From positions 4,712,001-4,776,000 of the forward strand of contig OY970256.1 of NCBI GenBank assembly GCA_963715565.1: a stretch of DNA of 64,000 nucleotides, in the 5' to 3' direction. The notes beneath the pieces are model-generated. The model saw nothing but the letters and a program-made list of their open reading frames with translations. It did no database searches and was not told where the DNA came from. Each line of letters opens with the position of its first letter. Position 1 is the stretch's first letter. A program made the translations under genes and the position numbers. The DNA comes from JACVRN01 sp963715565 (GTDB taxonomy: Bacteria > Acidobacteriota > Blastocatellia > Pyrinomonadales > Pyrinomonadaceae). Shown here piece after piece: positions 15,202-22,941 of this stretch.

Positions 15202-15825
15202 GTGCAGACCGTACACTTTCCAATGCTTGCCCGAACGTGGGTGAATGTGACCGCAGCCGAAGCTGATAATCAACAAGCCACGGATTACGTGCTGGCGCAG
15301 GCAGCCTCCTCGGGCGACATGGCCGCCTTCGAGACTCTTTACGAGCGCCACTCGCGCCGCGTCTATTCCCTCTGTCTGAGAATGACGCAAAACCAATCCG
15401 AGGCCGAAGATTTAGCTCAGGAAGTCTTTATCCAGCTCTTTCGTAAAATCGGTAGTTTCCGTGGAGAATCTGCCTTTACCACCTGGCTCCATCGCTTAAC
15501 CGTCAATCAGGTGTTGATGCACTTTCGTAAGCGGGGAGTGAGGATGGAGCAGACCACAGAGGACGGGGAAACGCCTGTCCAGATAGTGCGAGGGACGGAA
15601 GACCCGTTGAGGATGCCGGTGGTGGACAGGATAGCTTTGGACAAGGCAGTGGGGCAGTTGCCTCCGGGTTACAGGACGGTGTTTGTGCTGCACGATGTGG
15701 AAGGGCACGAGCACGAGGAGATCGCGAGGATGCTGGGATGCAGTGTTGGGACGAGTAAATCGCAGCTTCACAAAGCGAGAATGAAGTTGAGAATGCTTCT
15801 CAGGCAACAATCCACGCCTGAATAG
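15202..15825 (+). CDS. ECF-type RNA polymerase sigma factor
   Basis: Sigma factor of 207 residues. Region 2 is FETLYERHSRRVYSLCLRMTQNQSEAEDLAQEVFIQLFRKIGSFRGESAFTTWLHRLTVNQ, including the DLAQEVF core-binding helix. Region 4 is AVGQLPPGYRTVFVLHDVEGHEHEEIARMLGCSVGTSKSQLHKARMKLR, with the recognition helix GTSKSQLHKAR. It should direct transcription of an extracytoplasmic stress regulon when released by the anti-sigma factor encoded 207 bases downstream. GTG 15202 with GAGGTGATGA upstream is the likely start, but ATG 15223 is possible. The two DUF4097 proteins downstream are candidate regulon members. Confidence 0.92.
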   Translation: MQTVHFPMLARTWVNVTAAEADNQQATDYVLAQAASSGDMAAFETLYERHSRRVYSLCLRMTQNQSEAEDLAQEVFIQLFRKIGSFRGESAFTTWLHRLTVNQVLMHFRKRGVRMEQTTEDGETPVQIVRGTEDPLRMPVVDRIALDKAVGQLPPGYRTVFVLHDVEGHEHEEIARMLGCSVGTSKSQLHKARMKLRMLLRQQSTPE

Positions 15826-15833
15826 CTTCCAAA

Positions 15834-15891
15834 GACGTCCACAGGGGTTTTACACTCCGCTGCGCCCCCCGCTTTTGAAACCCCGGACGTC
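15834..15891 (+). terminator. large hairpin between sigma and anti-sigma genes
   Basis: GACGTCC (15834-15840) and GGGGTTT (15844-15850) pair with AAACCCC (15878-15884) and GGACGTC (15885-15891), with a 27-base loop and a 3-base bulge. No U-tract follows. It may lower expression of the anti-sigma gene relative to the sigma gene or act as a processing site. Confidence 0.4.
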
Positions 15892-16032
15892 CTGATTGAA
15901 TCAGGGAGAGTACTCCCCGGAATTGTTTTGAAAGACCATGAAAGGAAAGGCACGCGCTGTTAAAAGTCCGAAAGGTCAGTTGAGAGACCGATGGACATCG
16001 AAGCGCGTGAGTAGTTAGAGGTTACAACGACA

Positions 16033-16770
16033 ATGAATTGCGAGAAGTGTCAAGAACTGCTCAGCGACTACCTCGACGGCGCGCTCGGCGATGAACAGCA
16101 TCAGCTCCTGAGCGCCCACCTGGAGGCATGTCTTGAGTGCTTTCATGTACGCAGCGAGCTTGACCAGATCGTCAGCTTTTGCCGCGACGCGCGCGGCCAG
16201 TACGACGCCCCGCCCAACGAGAGAGCTTTGTGGTTGCGCATACGCAACACCATAGAAGCTTCTGTGCCCGCGACGACCGCTTCCGCGCAAGTGTCGGGAG
16301 CAAGCCGCGCCCGCCCAGGTTGGTGGGATCGCTTGATGGATCGTCACTGGGAGTTGTCCTTACCGCAACTGGCCGCAGCCGTCTCCGTCATCGTCATCGC
16401 GGTCGCCCTCGGCACTTCCTTCAGCCTCAAACAAACGCAAGGCGACTCGGCCACTACGCCGGTCGTCGCTTCCCGTCCGCAATCCGGCGCACAGACGAGC
16501 GCCACCGCCTACGACCCCGATGTGGATGCGCGCGTGCGCCGCCAGCAGGTCTCGATTGATTACCTGTACGGGCGCGTCTCTGAGCGCAAAGGAAGATGGA
16601 ATCCGCAGATGCGCGATGCCTTCGAGCGCAACCTGAATGTTCTGGATCAGGCCGTCGAAGATTCGCGCCGACGCCTGAAGTCCAACCCGCACGATGAAAT
16701 CTCGGAAGAGATGCTCAACGCGGCGCTCAATGATAAGATGGAGCTTCTCAAAGAATTCTCCGATCAGTAG
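16033..16770 (+). CDS. zinc-finger anti-sigma factor
   Basis: Membrane anti-sigma factor of 245 residues. The N-terminal zinc anti-sigma domain carries Cys3, Cys6, His29, Cys33 and Cys36 (the HxxxCxxC motif) and binds the sigma factor. A transmembrane helix lies near residues 110-132 (LAAAVSVIVIAVALGTSFSL). The outer part, residues 133-245, is a charged helical domain with DVDARVRRQQVSIDYLYGRVSERKG and ends ALNDKMELLKEF. It presumably senses envelope stress and is cleaved or changed to release the sigma factor. The sigma gene lies upstream on the same strand, separated by a strong hairpin. Confidence 0.9.
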   Translation: MNCEKCQELLSDYLDGALGDEQHQLLSAHLEACLECFHVRSELDQIVSFCRDARGQYDAPPNERALWLRIRNTIEASVPATTASAQVSGASRARPGWWDRLMDRHWELSLPQLAAAVSVIVIAVALGTSFSLKQTQGDSATTPVVASRPQSGAQTSATAYDPDVDARVRRQQVSIDYLYGRVSERKGRWNPQMRDAFERNLNVLDQAVEDSRRRLKSNPHDEISEEMLNAALNDKMELLKEFSDQ

Positions 16771-16914
16771 GACTTCGGAGGAAGCGCGTCCGGTTCCAAA
16801 TTCTCCCTGGTCTCTCTTTCCCTACGAGAAGCGCGCGTCCTCAAGGGCCGGGGAATGCAAGTTCCTTTCAGCCGAAGATAGAATCTATAGTTTTTGGAAG
16901 TGCGAGCCGTAGAG

Positions 16915-17685
16915 ATGAATAGACGCTTGCCCGGCGTTAACAACTTAAACCGAAAGTGCGCCACGCTTCTGTTGAGCGTTGCTCTTGCTTTCTCCGGCTC
17001 GATAGTCACCTTCGCGCAGAAGAAGACCTTTTCCCGCAGGTATCCGACCGGCAACGCTGTCCGCATCTCACTCAAAAACAGCTACGGCACAATCGAAGTT
17101 CAGGCGTGGGAGCGCGACGAGGTCAAGCTCGTGGCCGACATGGATTCTCCGGTCGCGCGCGTCGTCCCCGAACAGTTCAACAACAATCTGGACATCAACG
17201 TCGTGCGCGACAACCGTGGGAAAGACGACACGGGTGAAGTCAATTTTCGCATCTGGGTTCCCGTCAACTCCGCCGTCGATATAGAGACGCGGCGCGGGCA
17301 AATTACTATCCGGGGCGTGCAGGGAGCTATGGTGCGCGCGCGCGTCTACACCTGGGGCGACATAGAGCTGACGGGCATTCGCTCCAACAAGGTGACGGCG
17401 AAAAACACCACGGGCGACATTTTCTTTGACGGCGAGCTTGTTTCCGGCGGAGATTACGAATTTGAATCAGGGCGTGGCACTATCAACATACGCATCCCTG
17501 CCAATTCAGAGTTTCGTCTGACAGCCGCCGCGCCCATGTCGCGCAGCATCACGCTCGGCTCATTCTCCAACGCAGGCTTGAGCTTTATAGGCGATGGCCG
17601 CAAAGTAGTCGGCAACGTCGGCGACGGTCGCGCCTCTCTGACCATCACCAACTATCAAGGCTCCATCTTCTTCCTTCGCCGCTAA
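16915..17685 (+). CDS. DUF4097-type exported beta-helix protein
   Basis: Protein of 256 residues with a signal peptide (CATLLLSVALAFSGSIVTFA, cleavage near residue 35). A right-handed repeat of short beta strands typical of DUF4097/DUF4098 follows: ISLKNSYGTIEVQAWERDEVKLVAD, VDIETRRGQITIRGVQG, DIELTGIRSNKVTAKNTTGDIFFDG, and so on to TITNYQGSIFFLRR. Acidobacterial genes of this type commonly sit behind ECF sigma/anti-sigma pairs and are thought to be envelope adhesin-like or sensory proteins; the actual role is unknown. ATG 16915 is chosen since it opens the signal peptide. It lies 144 bases after the anti-sigma gene. Confidence 0.8.
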   Translation: MNRRLPGVNNLNRKCATLLLSVALAFSGSIVTFAQKKTFSRRYPTGNAVRISLKNSYGTIEVQAWERDEVKLVADMDSPVARVVPEQFNNNLDINVVRDNRGKDDTGEVNFRIWVPVNSAVDIETRRGQITIRGVQGAMVRARVYTWGDIELTGIRSNKVTAKNTTGDIFFDGELVSGGDYEFESGRGTINIRIPANSEFRLTAAAPMSRSITLGSFSNAGLSFIGDGRKVVGNVGDGRASLTITNYQGSIFFLRR

Positions 17686-17736
17686 AGTCCGGGCCTGAAA
17701 AAGCGCACACCGCGCGCGTTTATTTATTTACATTTC

Positions 17737-17778
17737 GCGGACGCTCTCCTTGTTGACTTGAATAACGAGAGCGTCCGC
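17737..17778. terminator. perfect hairpin between the two DUF4097 genes
   Basis: GCGGACGCTCTC and GAGAGCGTCCGC pair over 12 bp around an 18-base loop, followed by ATTTACTTT. Likely a terminator for the upstream gene or a REP-type unit. Confidence 0.5.
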
Positions 17779-17842
17779 ATTTACTTTATAGGCGTCAATG
17801 ATTGAGCACGCGCCGGTTGCCCCGGCCACTAACGAGAGACAA

Positions 17843-18766
17843 ATGTCTTTATTTCAAACCAGAAGCGCCGCACGAATCTTTTATCTAACTCTTTCGCTCG
17901 GCTTACTGCTCTGCACAATCGTCCCGCGCTCACGCATCTCTTCGGCGCAGCGCAAAGATAAAAAGGATGCTGTTCAGACTCAGGCCGCCGCGCCGCAGCT
18001 CGTACGCACGACCTCAAGGCACGAATCAAGACGCCTTGGCTACGGAGGGTCTGTCACCATCCTCGGCGCGCCGACGGGCTCTATCACCATTGAGGCGTGG
18101 CCGAAACCGGAAGTGGACATCACCGCCGAGATAGAGCTGCGCGCCGCGACCGAAGAGGAGCTATCGCAGCTTGCCGCCGTCAACAGCTTCATCTTGGATG
18201 AAGAGGTCAACCACCTGCGCATCTTCACCACCGGCACGCACGACAAAGCTTTTATGAAGCGCGCGGCTCGCGGCTTTCCCAAAAAGCTTCTCGGCCTGCC
18301 ATGGAAGATTGATTACCGCATACGCGTCCCGGCTTACACGGATTTAGAAATCAACGCGGGTCGTGGGGCCATTAATCTCGCGGGCGTGGAAGGCTCTATT
18401 AGCTTGATGGCGGTCGAGTCGGACGCGCGACTTGTGCTCACAGGCGGGCTGGTGAAGGCGACTATTGAGCGCGGCTCTCTGAACGTGCGGCTGGCGTCTC
18501 GCAGTTGGCGCGGCTCTGGCGCAGACATACGCATCGCCACGGGCGACCTCAACGTAGAGTTCCCCGCAGGGATGAGCATAGACATCAACGCAGATGTCCT
18601 GCGCTCCGGTCGCATAGAAAATTCTTACCCGGAGTTGGCCGCGCGCGAGCGCACCACCGCAACCACACGCTCCCTTCGAGCACGCATCGGCGCAGGCGGT
18701 CCCCTTCTGACTTTCACCGTCGCCGACGGAACCTTGCGCTTCACACGCGCTAAAGAGAGCGAGTAA
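17843..18766 (+). CDS. DUF4097-type exported protein, second copy
   Basis: Protein of 307 residues. ARIFYLTLSLGLLLCTIVP is a signal peptide or N-terminal anchor. The body has the same strand-repeat logic as the gene before it (GSVTILGAPTGSITIEAWPKPEVDITAEI, DLEINAGRGAINLAGVEGSISLM, ADIRIATGDLNVEFPAG), and ends PLLTFTVADGTLRF. The VTILGAPTGSITIEAWPKPEV segment is the counterpart of the first protein's SYGTIEVQAWERDEV. I place the start at ATG 17843, directly before the hydrophobic segment; ATG 17798 adds 15 residues and cannot be excluded. Probably part of the same ECF-controlled envelope module. Confidence 0.75.
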   Translation: MSLFQTRSAARIFYLTLSLGLLLCTIVPRSRISSAQRKDKKDAVQTQAAAPQLVRTTSRHESRRLGYGGSVTILGAPTGSITIEAWPKPEVDITAEIELRAATEEELSQLAAVNSFILDEEVNHLRIFTTGTHDKAFMKRAARGFPKKLLGLPWKIDYRIRVPAYTDLEINAGRGAINLAGVEGSISLMAVESDARLVLTGGLVKATIERGSLNVRLASRSWRGSGADIRIATGDLNVEFPAGMSIDINADVLRSGRIENSYPELAARERTTATTRSLRARIGAGGPLLTFTVADGTLRFTRAKESE

Positions 18767-18869
18767 AAAAGCAATCGCAGAGAGCGAGCCGAGAAAGCGC
18801 GGCGTGCCGCTTTCGAGTCATTACTTAAATTTCAAACTTACAGATTCTTCAGGAGCAACGCTAAATCAC

Positions 18870-19436
18870 ATGAGCATCAAGTCGGACGCATGGATTCGCA
18901 GGATGGCGCAGCAGCACGGCATGATCGAGCCCTTTGAGCCGAACCAGGTAAAAGAACACGAAGGACAGCGCATCGTCTCTTACGGGACATCCAGCTACGG
19001 CTACGACGTCCGCTGCGCCGACGAGTTCAAACTCTTCACCAACATCTACAGCGCCGTCGTAGACCCCAAGCACTTCGACTCCAAAAGCTTCGTAGACATC
19101 AAAGGCGACCACGTCATCATTCCCCCCAACAGCTTTGCGCTGGCCCGCACCGTCGAATACTTCCGCATCCCCCGCAACATCATGACCATCTGCCTCGGCA
19201 AGAGCACCTACGCCCGCTGCGGCATCATCGTCAACGTCACCCCCTTCGAGCCCGAATGGGAAGGCTACGTGACATTAGAGTTTTCCAACACCACCCCCAT
19301 GCCCGCCAAAATCTACGCCAACGAAGGCGTCGCCCAGGTCCTCTTCTTCGAAGCCGACGAAGTCTGCGAAGTCTCCTACAAAGACCGCGGCGGCAAATAC
19401 CAGGGCCAACACGGCGTCACCCCACCGAAGCTGTAG
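18870..19436 (+). CDS. dcd: dCTP deaminase
   Basis: Enzyme of 188 residues, the usual length of the family, deaminating dCTP to dUTP on the pyrimidine deoxynucleotide path to dTMP. MSIKSDAWIRRMAQQHGMIEPF is the conserved start, so ATG 18870 is chosen over upstream codons. The core has SYGTSSYGYDVRC, LARTVEYFRIP, the active-site loop GKSTYARCGIIVNVTPFEPEWEG with the catalytic-position glutamate, and LEFSNTTPMPAKIYANEGVAQVLFFE. Forms a homotrimer in known members. It is a housekeeping gene standing alone between the ECF module and the polysaccharide locus. Confidence 0.95.
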   Translation: MSIKSDAWIRRMAQQHGMIEPFEPNQVKEHEGQRIVSYGTSSYGYDVRCADEFKLFTNIYSAVVDPKHFDSKSFVDIKGDHVIIPPNSFALARTVEYFRIPRNIMTICLGKSTYARCGIIVNVTPFEPEWEGYVTLEFSNTTPMPAKIYANEGVAQVLFFEADEVCEVSYKDRGGKYQGQHGVTPPKL

Positions 19437-19566
19437 AAAGTGTCAGACTGTGACTGGAACCATAAGTTGGCCGCTTTGGACACCTGATGCGAGCGGCAGT
19501 TTATAAGCGTGGCTGTGGCGCGTCAAGATTGACAAAAATTATAAAGTCATCAACATTGAAAGTCGT

Positions 19567-20484
19567 ATGCCGCAAGTCAGCCTCATAATTCCCACGCATA
19601 GTCGCCCGCACCTGCTCCCTCGTGCGATTGAGAGCGCGCTAAATTCCGGCTCGGATGTAGAAGTCATCGTTGTTGATGACGCTTCCAATGATGCGACGGC
19701 TGAGGTGTGCCGGACGATTGAAGGCATTAAGTATATTCGCTTAGAGTTAAATCAAGGCGTGGCCGGTGCGCGCAACGTAGGCATTCTTGCTAGCTCCGCA
19801 GACTACATAGCTTTTCTAGATGACGACGACCAACGCCTGCCCGGCTCGCTCGACGCACAAGTCTTAGCGATTGAGGCTCACAAAGAGGCTGGCTTCGTGT
19901 GCGGCGCTATGCTGCTTGCAGATCAGGATGGATGTTTGACAGGCGAAGTCTCGGCGCCGCAACCGCCCGGCGGAGATGTCTTCTGGAGACTTATGGAGTT
20001 AGCTTTTCCCGTCCTTCCAATCTCAGTGCTGATTCGTAAAGAATGTTTCACACGCGTCGGGTTACTTAACAGTAACTTGCCGGGACTGGATGATTGGGAT
20101 ATTTTAGTGCGCATCGCTGAGCTATACCCGGTCATAGTCCTGGACCAACCTGTGAGCATCTATAGAAAACCAACACCTTCTTCCAGACAGGGCTCGTCGG
20201 CGCAGGCGCGTCACTTGTCCCGTGCGGCGCGTCACCAGTTGCAACTACTTCGTCTGCCTCGCGCAAGGCGCGAACCCGCGAATTATCTGAGAGAAGTACG
20301 ACGGCGAACCGTCAACCGCATCGCAGATACTCTACTACTGAACGCCGTCCGCGCCGCACGCGAAGGGTCATATGCGTTTAGCTGCTCGAATGTGTTGACT
20401 GCCCTAAGTTTGAATCCCTTACGCGCGGCGCGTCCTGCGGCCTATAAGAAGTTGGCTTCGATGCTTCTCTCTCAAGGACATTAG
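19567..20484 (+). CDS. family 2 glycosyltransferase
   Basis: Enzyme of 305 residues with a GT-A fold. It opens PQVSLIIPTHSRPHLLPRAIESAL, has VEVIVVDDASNDATAEV for nucleotide binding and YIAFLDDDDQRLPGSLD as the DxD metal site, then GLDDWDILVRIAELYP as the acceptor region. It should transfer a sugar from a nucleotide-sugar donor during surface polysaccharide synthesis. There is no membrane helix. A paralog follows immediately (20572-21528) with the same motifs, so the pair arose by tandem duplication. Start context is weak (CGTATG) without a Shine-Dalgarno. Confidence 0.88.
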   Translation: MPQVSLIIPTHSRPHLLPRAIESALNSGSDVEVIVVDDASNDATAEVCRTIEGIKYIRLELNQGVAGARNVGILASSADYIAFLDDDDQRLPGSLDAQVLAIEAHKEAGFVCGAMLLADQDGCLTGEVSAPQPPGGDVFWRLMELAFPVLPISVLIRKECFTRVGLLNSNLPGLDDWDILVRIAELYPVIVLDQPVSIYRKPTPSSRQGSSAQARHLSRAARHQLQLLRLPRARREPANYLREVRRRTVNRIADTLLLNAVRAAREGSYAFSCSNVLTALSLNPLRAARPAAYKKLASMLLSQGH

Positions 20485-20571
20485 AGATACGTCATGGGCT
20501 CGAAGATTTAATCGTCCATCATTAAATGCTAGCTCTTGAGACTCATAGTCTTGGGGCGTCGTCGAAATTTC

Positions 20572-21528
20572 ATGCCGACTGCCAGCATTATCATCACAAC
20601 TCATAACCGACCTCATCTGCTCCCGCGAGCGATTGAGAGCGCACGCGCTGCGGGCAGAGATGTAGAAGTGGTCGTGGTGGATGATGCTTCAACGGATGAG
20701 ACCGCTAGCGTCTGCCGTCACATCACAGACATTCGTTACGTGCGGGTCGAGCGTAATCAAAGAGTTGCGGGTGCGCGAAACCTTGGCGTACTCAACAGCA
20801 CTGGCGATTACATAAGCTTTTTGGATGATGACGATCAGAGGCTAGCTGATTCTCTCGATCTACAGATACAGGCTCTGGCCGCCGCGCCGGAAGCGGGCTT
20901 GATTTACGGTCAGGCATTGGTTGCCAATCAAGACGGCACGCCGACTGGCGACTTCAATCCGAAGCATTGCCCGCAGGGAGATGTCTTCTGGAAAGTCATG
21001 GGTCTGAACTTTATCCCTTGCGGGACAGCAGTCTTTCGTCGCTCATGCTTGTTTCGCGTCGGGCTGCTAAATCCAAGTGTGCCGGGGATTGACGACTGGG
21101 ATTTGTGGGTTCGCATAAGTTCACTCTACCCTGTTGTAGCTCTTGAGCAGCCCGTTATGATTTGGCGCAGGTCAACGCCATCTTCAGGGCAAGGCACTTC
21201 TGACGCTGACACTATAACTGCGATGGCGACCAGCCAGTTTCGAGAGAGATGGCTTAAACTGCCGCGAGCGGCAGCGGCTTCCAATTCCGTGCGAAGAGAC
21301 GCGCGGCGGCGCTTCTCAAAATATATGGCGCGCCATCTGGCGCTTGAGACGGGACGCGCTCTCGGCCACCATCAATTTCTTCGCGTGCAGAAAAATATTG
21401 TTGCTGCGCTACGACTGCACCCGATGGGAGTCATACGAATAGCGACAAGCAGCTCTTCCTTCAAACAGATGTGGAACAAGGCGTGGGAAAGTTGGTTGCG
21501 GAAAAGTAAAACGCATCATCACATATAG
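20572..21528 (+). CDS. family 2 glycosyltransferase, tandem paralog
   Basis: Protein of 318 residues closely matching the preceding gene. It has PTASIIITTHNRPHLLPRAIESARAAG, VEVVVVDDASTDETASVCR, GDYISFLDDDDQRLADSLD, VFWKVMGLNF and GIDDWDLWVRISSLYPVVALEQPVMIWRR. The start is set at ATG 20572 to align with the paralog's MPQVSLI; an upstream ATG at 20536 adds a short unmatched stretch. The C-terminal 100 residues diverge and are basic, so acceptor specificity probably differs. Part of the same surface polysaccharide locus. Confidence 0.88.
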   Translation: MPTASIIITTHNRPHLLPRAIESARAAGRDVEVVVVDDASTDETASVCRHITDIRYVRVERNQRVAGARNLGVLNSTGDYISFLDDDDQRLADSLDLQIQALAAAPEAGLIYGQALVANQDGTPTGDFNPKHCPQGDVFWKVMGLNFIPCGTAVFRRSCLFRVGLLNPSVPGIDDWDLWVRISSLYPVVALEQPVMIWRRSTPSSGQGTSDADTITAMATSQFRERWLKLPRAAAASNSVRRDARRRFSKYMARHLALETGRALGHHQFLRVQKNIVAALRLHPMGVIRIATSSSSFKQMWNKAWESWLRKSKTHHHI

Positions 21529-21548
21529 AAGGCAGCCGAGCGAAGACC

Positions 21549-21761
21549 ATGAAAATCATTCTTTGCAAAGGACAATTCCCAGGGCCGATTAGTGGCGCGG
21601 ACGAGATTCTGGTCAATTACGCCACACAGTTGCAAAGACATGGGTTTTCCGTCTCTGTGCTCCTGCTTTACCCGCACCTGCCGCAGGATCATTACTACCT
21701 ACGTCTTCAAGAAGCAGGCGTCAGCGTGCGCGCACCCTTGGTTGAAATCTATTTGGTCTAG
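21549..21761 (+). pseudogene. truncated GT4 glycosyltransferase N-terminus
   Basis: Only 70 codons remain of what looks like a GT-B glycosyltransferase: MKIILCKGQFPGPISGADEI is the usual first strand with a glycine loop, then VNYATQLQRHGFSVSVLLLYP. Family members have 350-400 residues. The frame stops at 21761, and none of the other frames before 21790 continues the domain. It is best read as a remnant left by a deletion that joined it to the SGNH gene. A frameshift beyond which similarity resumes was not found. Confidence 0.6.
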
Positions 21762-21789
21762 TTCCTCTTCATCTTTATGACGCGATAGC

Positions 21790-22935
21790 ATGCTGACGAA
21801 AAGATTAATCAAGTACGTTTGCAGGCTCTTTCTCTGGCTCGTCCTGCCGCTCATCTGCGTGGAAATTCTTATGATTGTGCTCGACCCTTACTTCTTCAAA
21901 GGATTGTATCAGTATGATCCCGATCTGGGTTTTCGCATACGGTCTTACTATCCCTTGTCGGACGGGAGCTTGACCAATCAATTCGGCTTCAACGATCAAG
22001 ATTATCCGCTTCAGAAGGCGCAGGGCGTTTACAGGATTCTCATTGTCGGGGATTCTTTCGGTTGGGCTGGAGAACGCGAAGGCAACTATACAACCATGCT
22101 TGAGCACATGCTTGATAATCATTACGGCTCTCATAAGGTTGATATAGTCAACACCGGCTATTCAGCCACGCACACGGGCGAACAACTGGCTATGCTGAAG
22201 AAGTACGGGCTACAATATAATCCCGATATGGTCATCCTGGGTTTCTTCGCGGGCAACGATTTCTTTGACGCAGACCCTAATCGCAAGAGAATCGTCGTCA
22301 ACGACTGTTATTTAGATATTGATAAGCGTCGCGAGCGCCGTTTCCTAGGCTATCCGATAATCACTCAATCGCGCCTGCTGTACTTTCTCAGACAGAAGCT
22401 CTGGTTAAATATGGAGAGGCGTAGAGCGCAGAAGGAGGCGCAAGAGTGGGCAGCGGCTGCGGGACAGCCCGTACCCGTTAAGAATCTGTCTGAAGAGGCT
22501 TTTCTAAATGTGAACAGGGCGAAGCTAGAATTTTTTAACGAGAAGAGTTCGGCCAAGCGATTTCAGAGTAACATTGACTATATTTTCCGCAGCATCTCGG
22601 AGATGAACGACCTTTTGAAATCCAGAAATATTAAGTTCATGGTCGCCATCTACCCGGAAGAGATGCAGGTCAATCCAAAGGTCTTCGATACTATTGTAGA
22701 GAAGTTTAATCTGAACAGGGCAGACTATAATCTGCGGCTTGCTCAAGACTTGTTGAGATCGTTTCTTGAGACGAAAGGGATTCCGTATCTGGATTTACTT
22801 GATCGCTTCCAGGAGGAAGAACAGAAGCACGAGCTTTATCTCTTCAGAAACACACACTGGAATAGCGATGGAAATCAGTTGGCCGCAGATATTATGTTTG
22901 ACTATTTAGTCAAGCAACTTGATGTCGGGCAGTAA
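21790..22935 (+). CDS. membrane-anchored SGNH/GDSL hydrolase-like protein
   Basis: Protein of 381 residues. A single transmembrane helix at about residues 8-30 (YVCRLFLWLVLPLICVEILMIVL) anchors an external domain. YRILIVGDSFGWAGE is the GDSx block I with the nucleophile serine. VDIVNTGYSATHTGEQLAML fits block II, VILGFFAGNDFFD gives block III Asn, and the C-terminal THWNSDGNQLAADI supplies the Asp/His block V. This layout fits AlgX/AlgJ-like or O-acetyl esterases/transferases that modify polysaccharides. It follows a truncated glycosyltransferase and precedes another glycosyltransferase by 6 bases, so it likely works on the same polymer. Confidence 0.8.
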   Translation: MLTKRLIKYVCRLFLWLVLPLICVEILMIVLDPYFFKGLYQYDPDLGFRIRSYYPLSDGSLTNQFGFNDQDYPLQKAQGVYRILIVGDSFGWAGEREGNYTTMLEHMLDNHYGSHKVDIVNTGYSATHTGEQLAMLKKYGLQYNPDMVILGFFAGNDFFDADPNRKRIVVNDCYLDIDKRRERRFLGYPIITQSRLLYFLRQKLWLNMERRRAQKEAQEWAAAAGQPVPVKNLSEEAFLNVNRAKLEFFNEKSSAKRFQSNIDYIFRSISEMNDLLKSRNIKFMVAIYPEEMQVNPKVFDTIVEKFNLNRADYNLRLAQDLLRSFLETKGIPYLDLLDRFQEEEQKHELYLFRNTHWNSDGNQLAADIMFDYLVKQLDVGQ

Positions 22936-22941
22936 ACTTGA

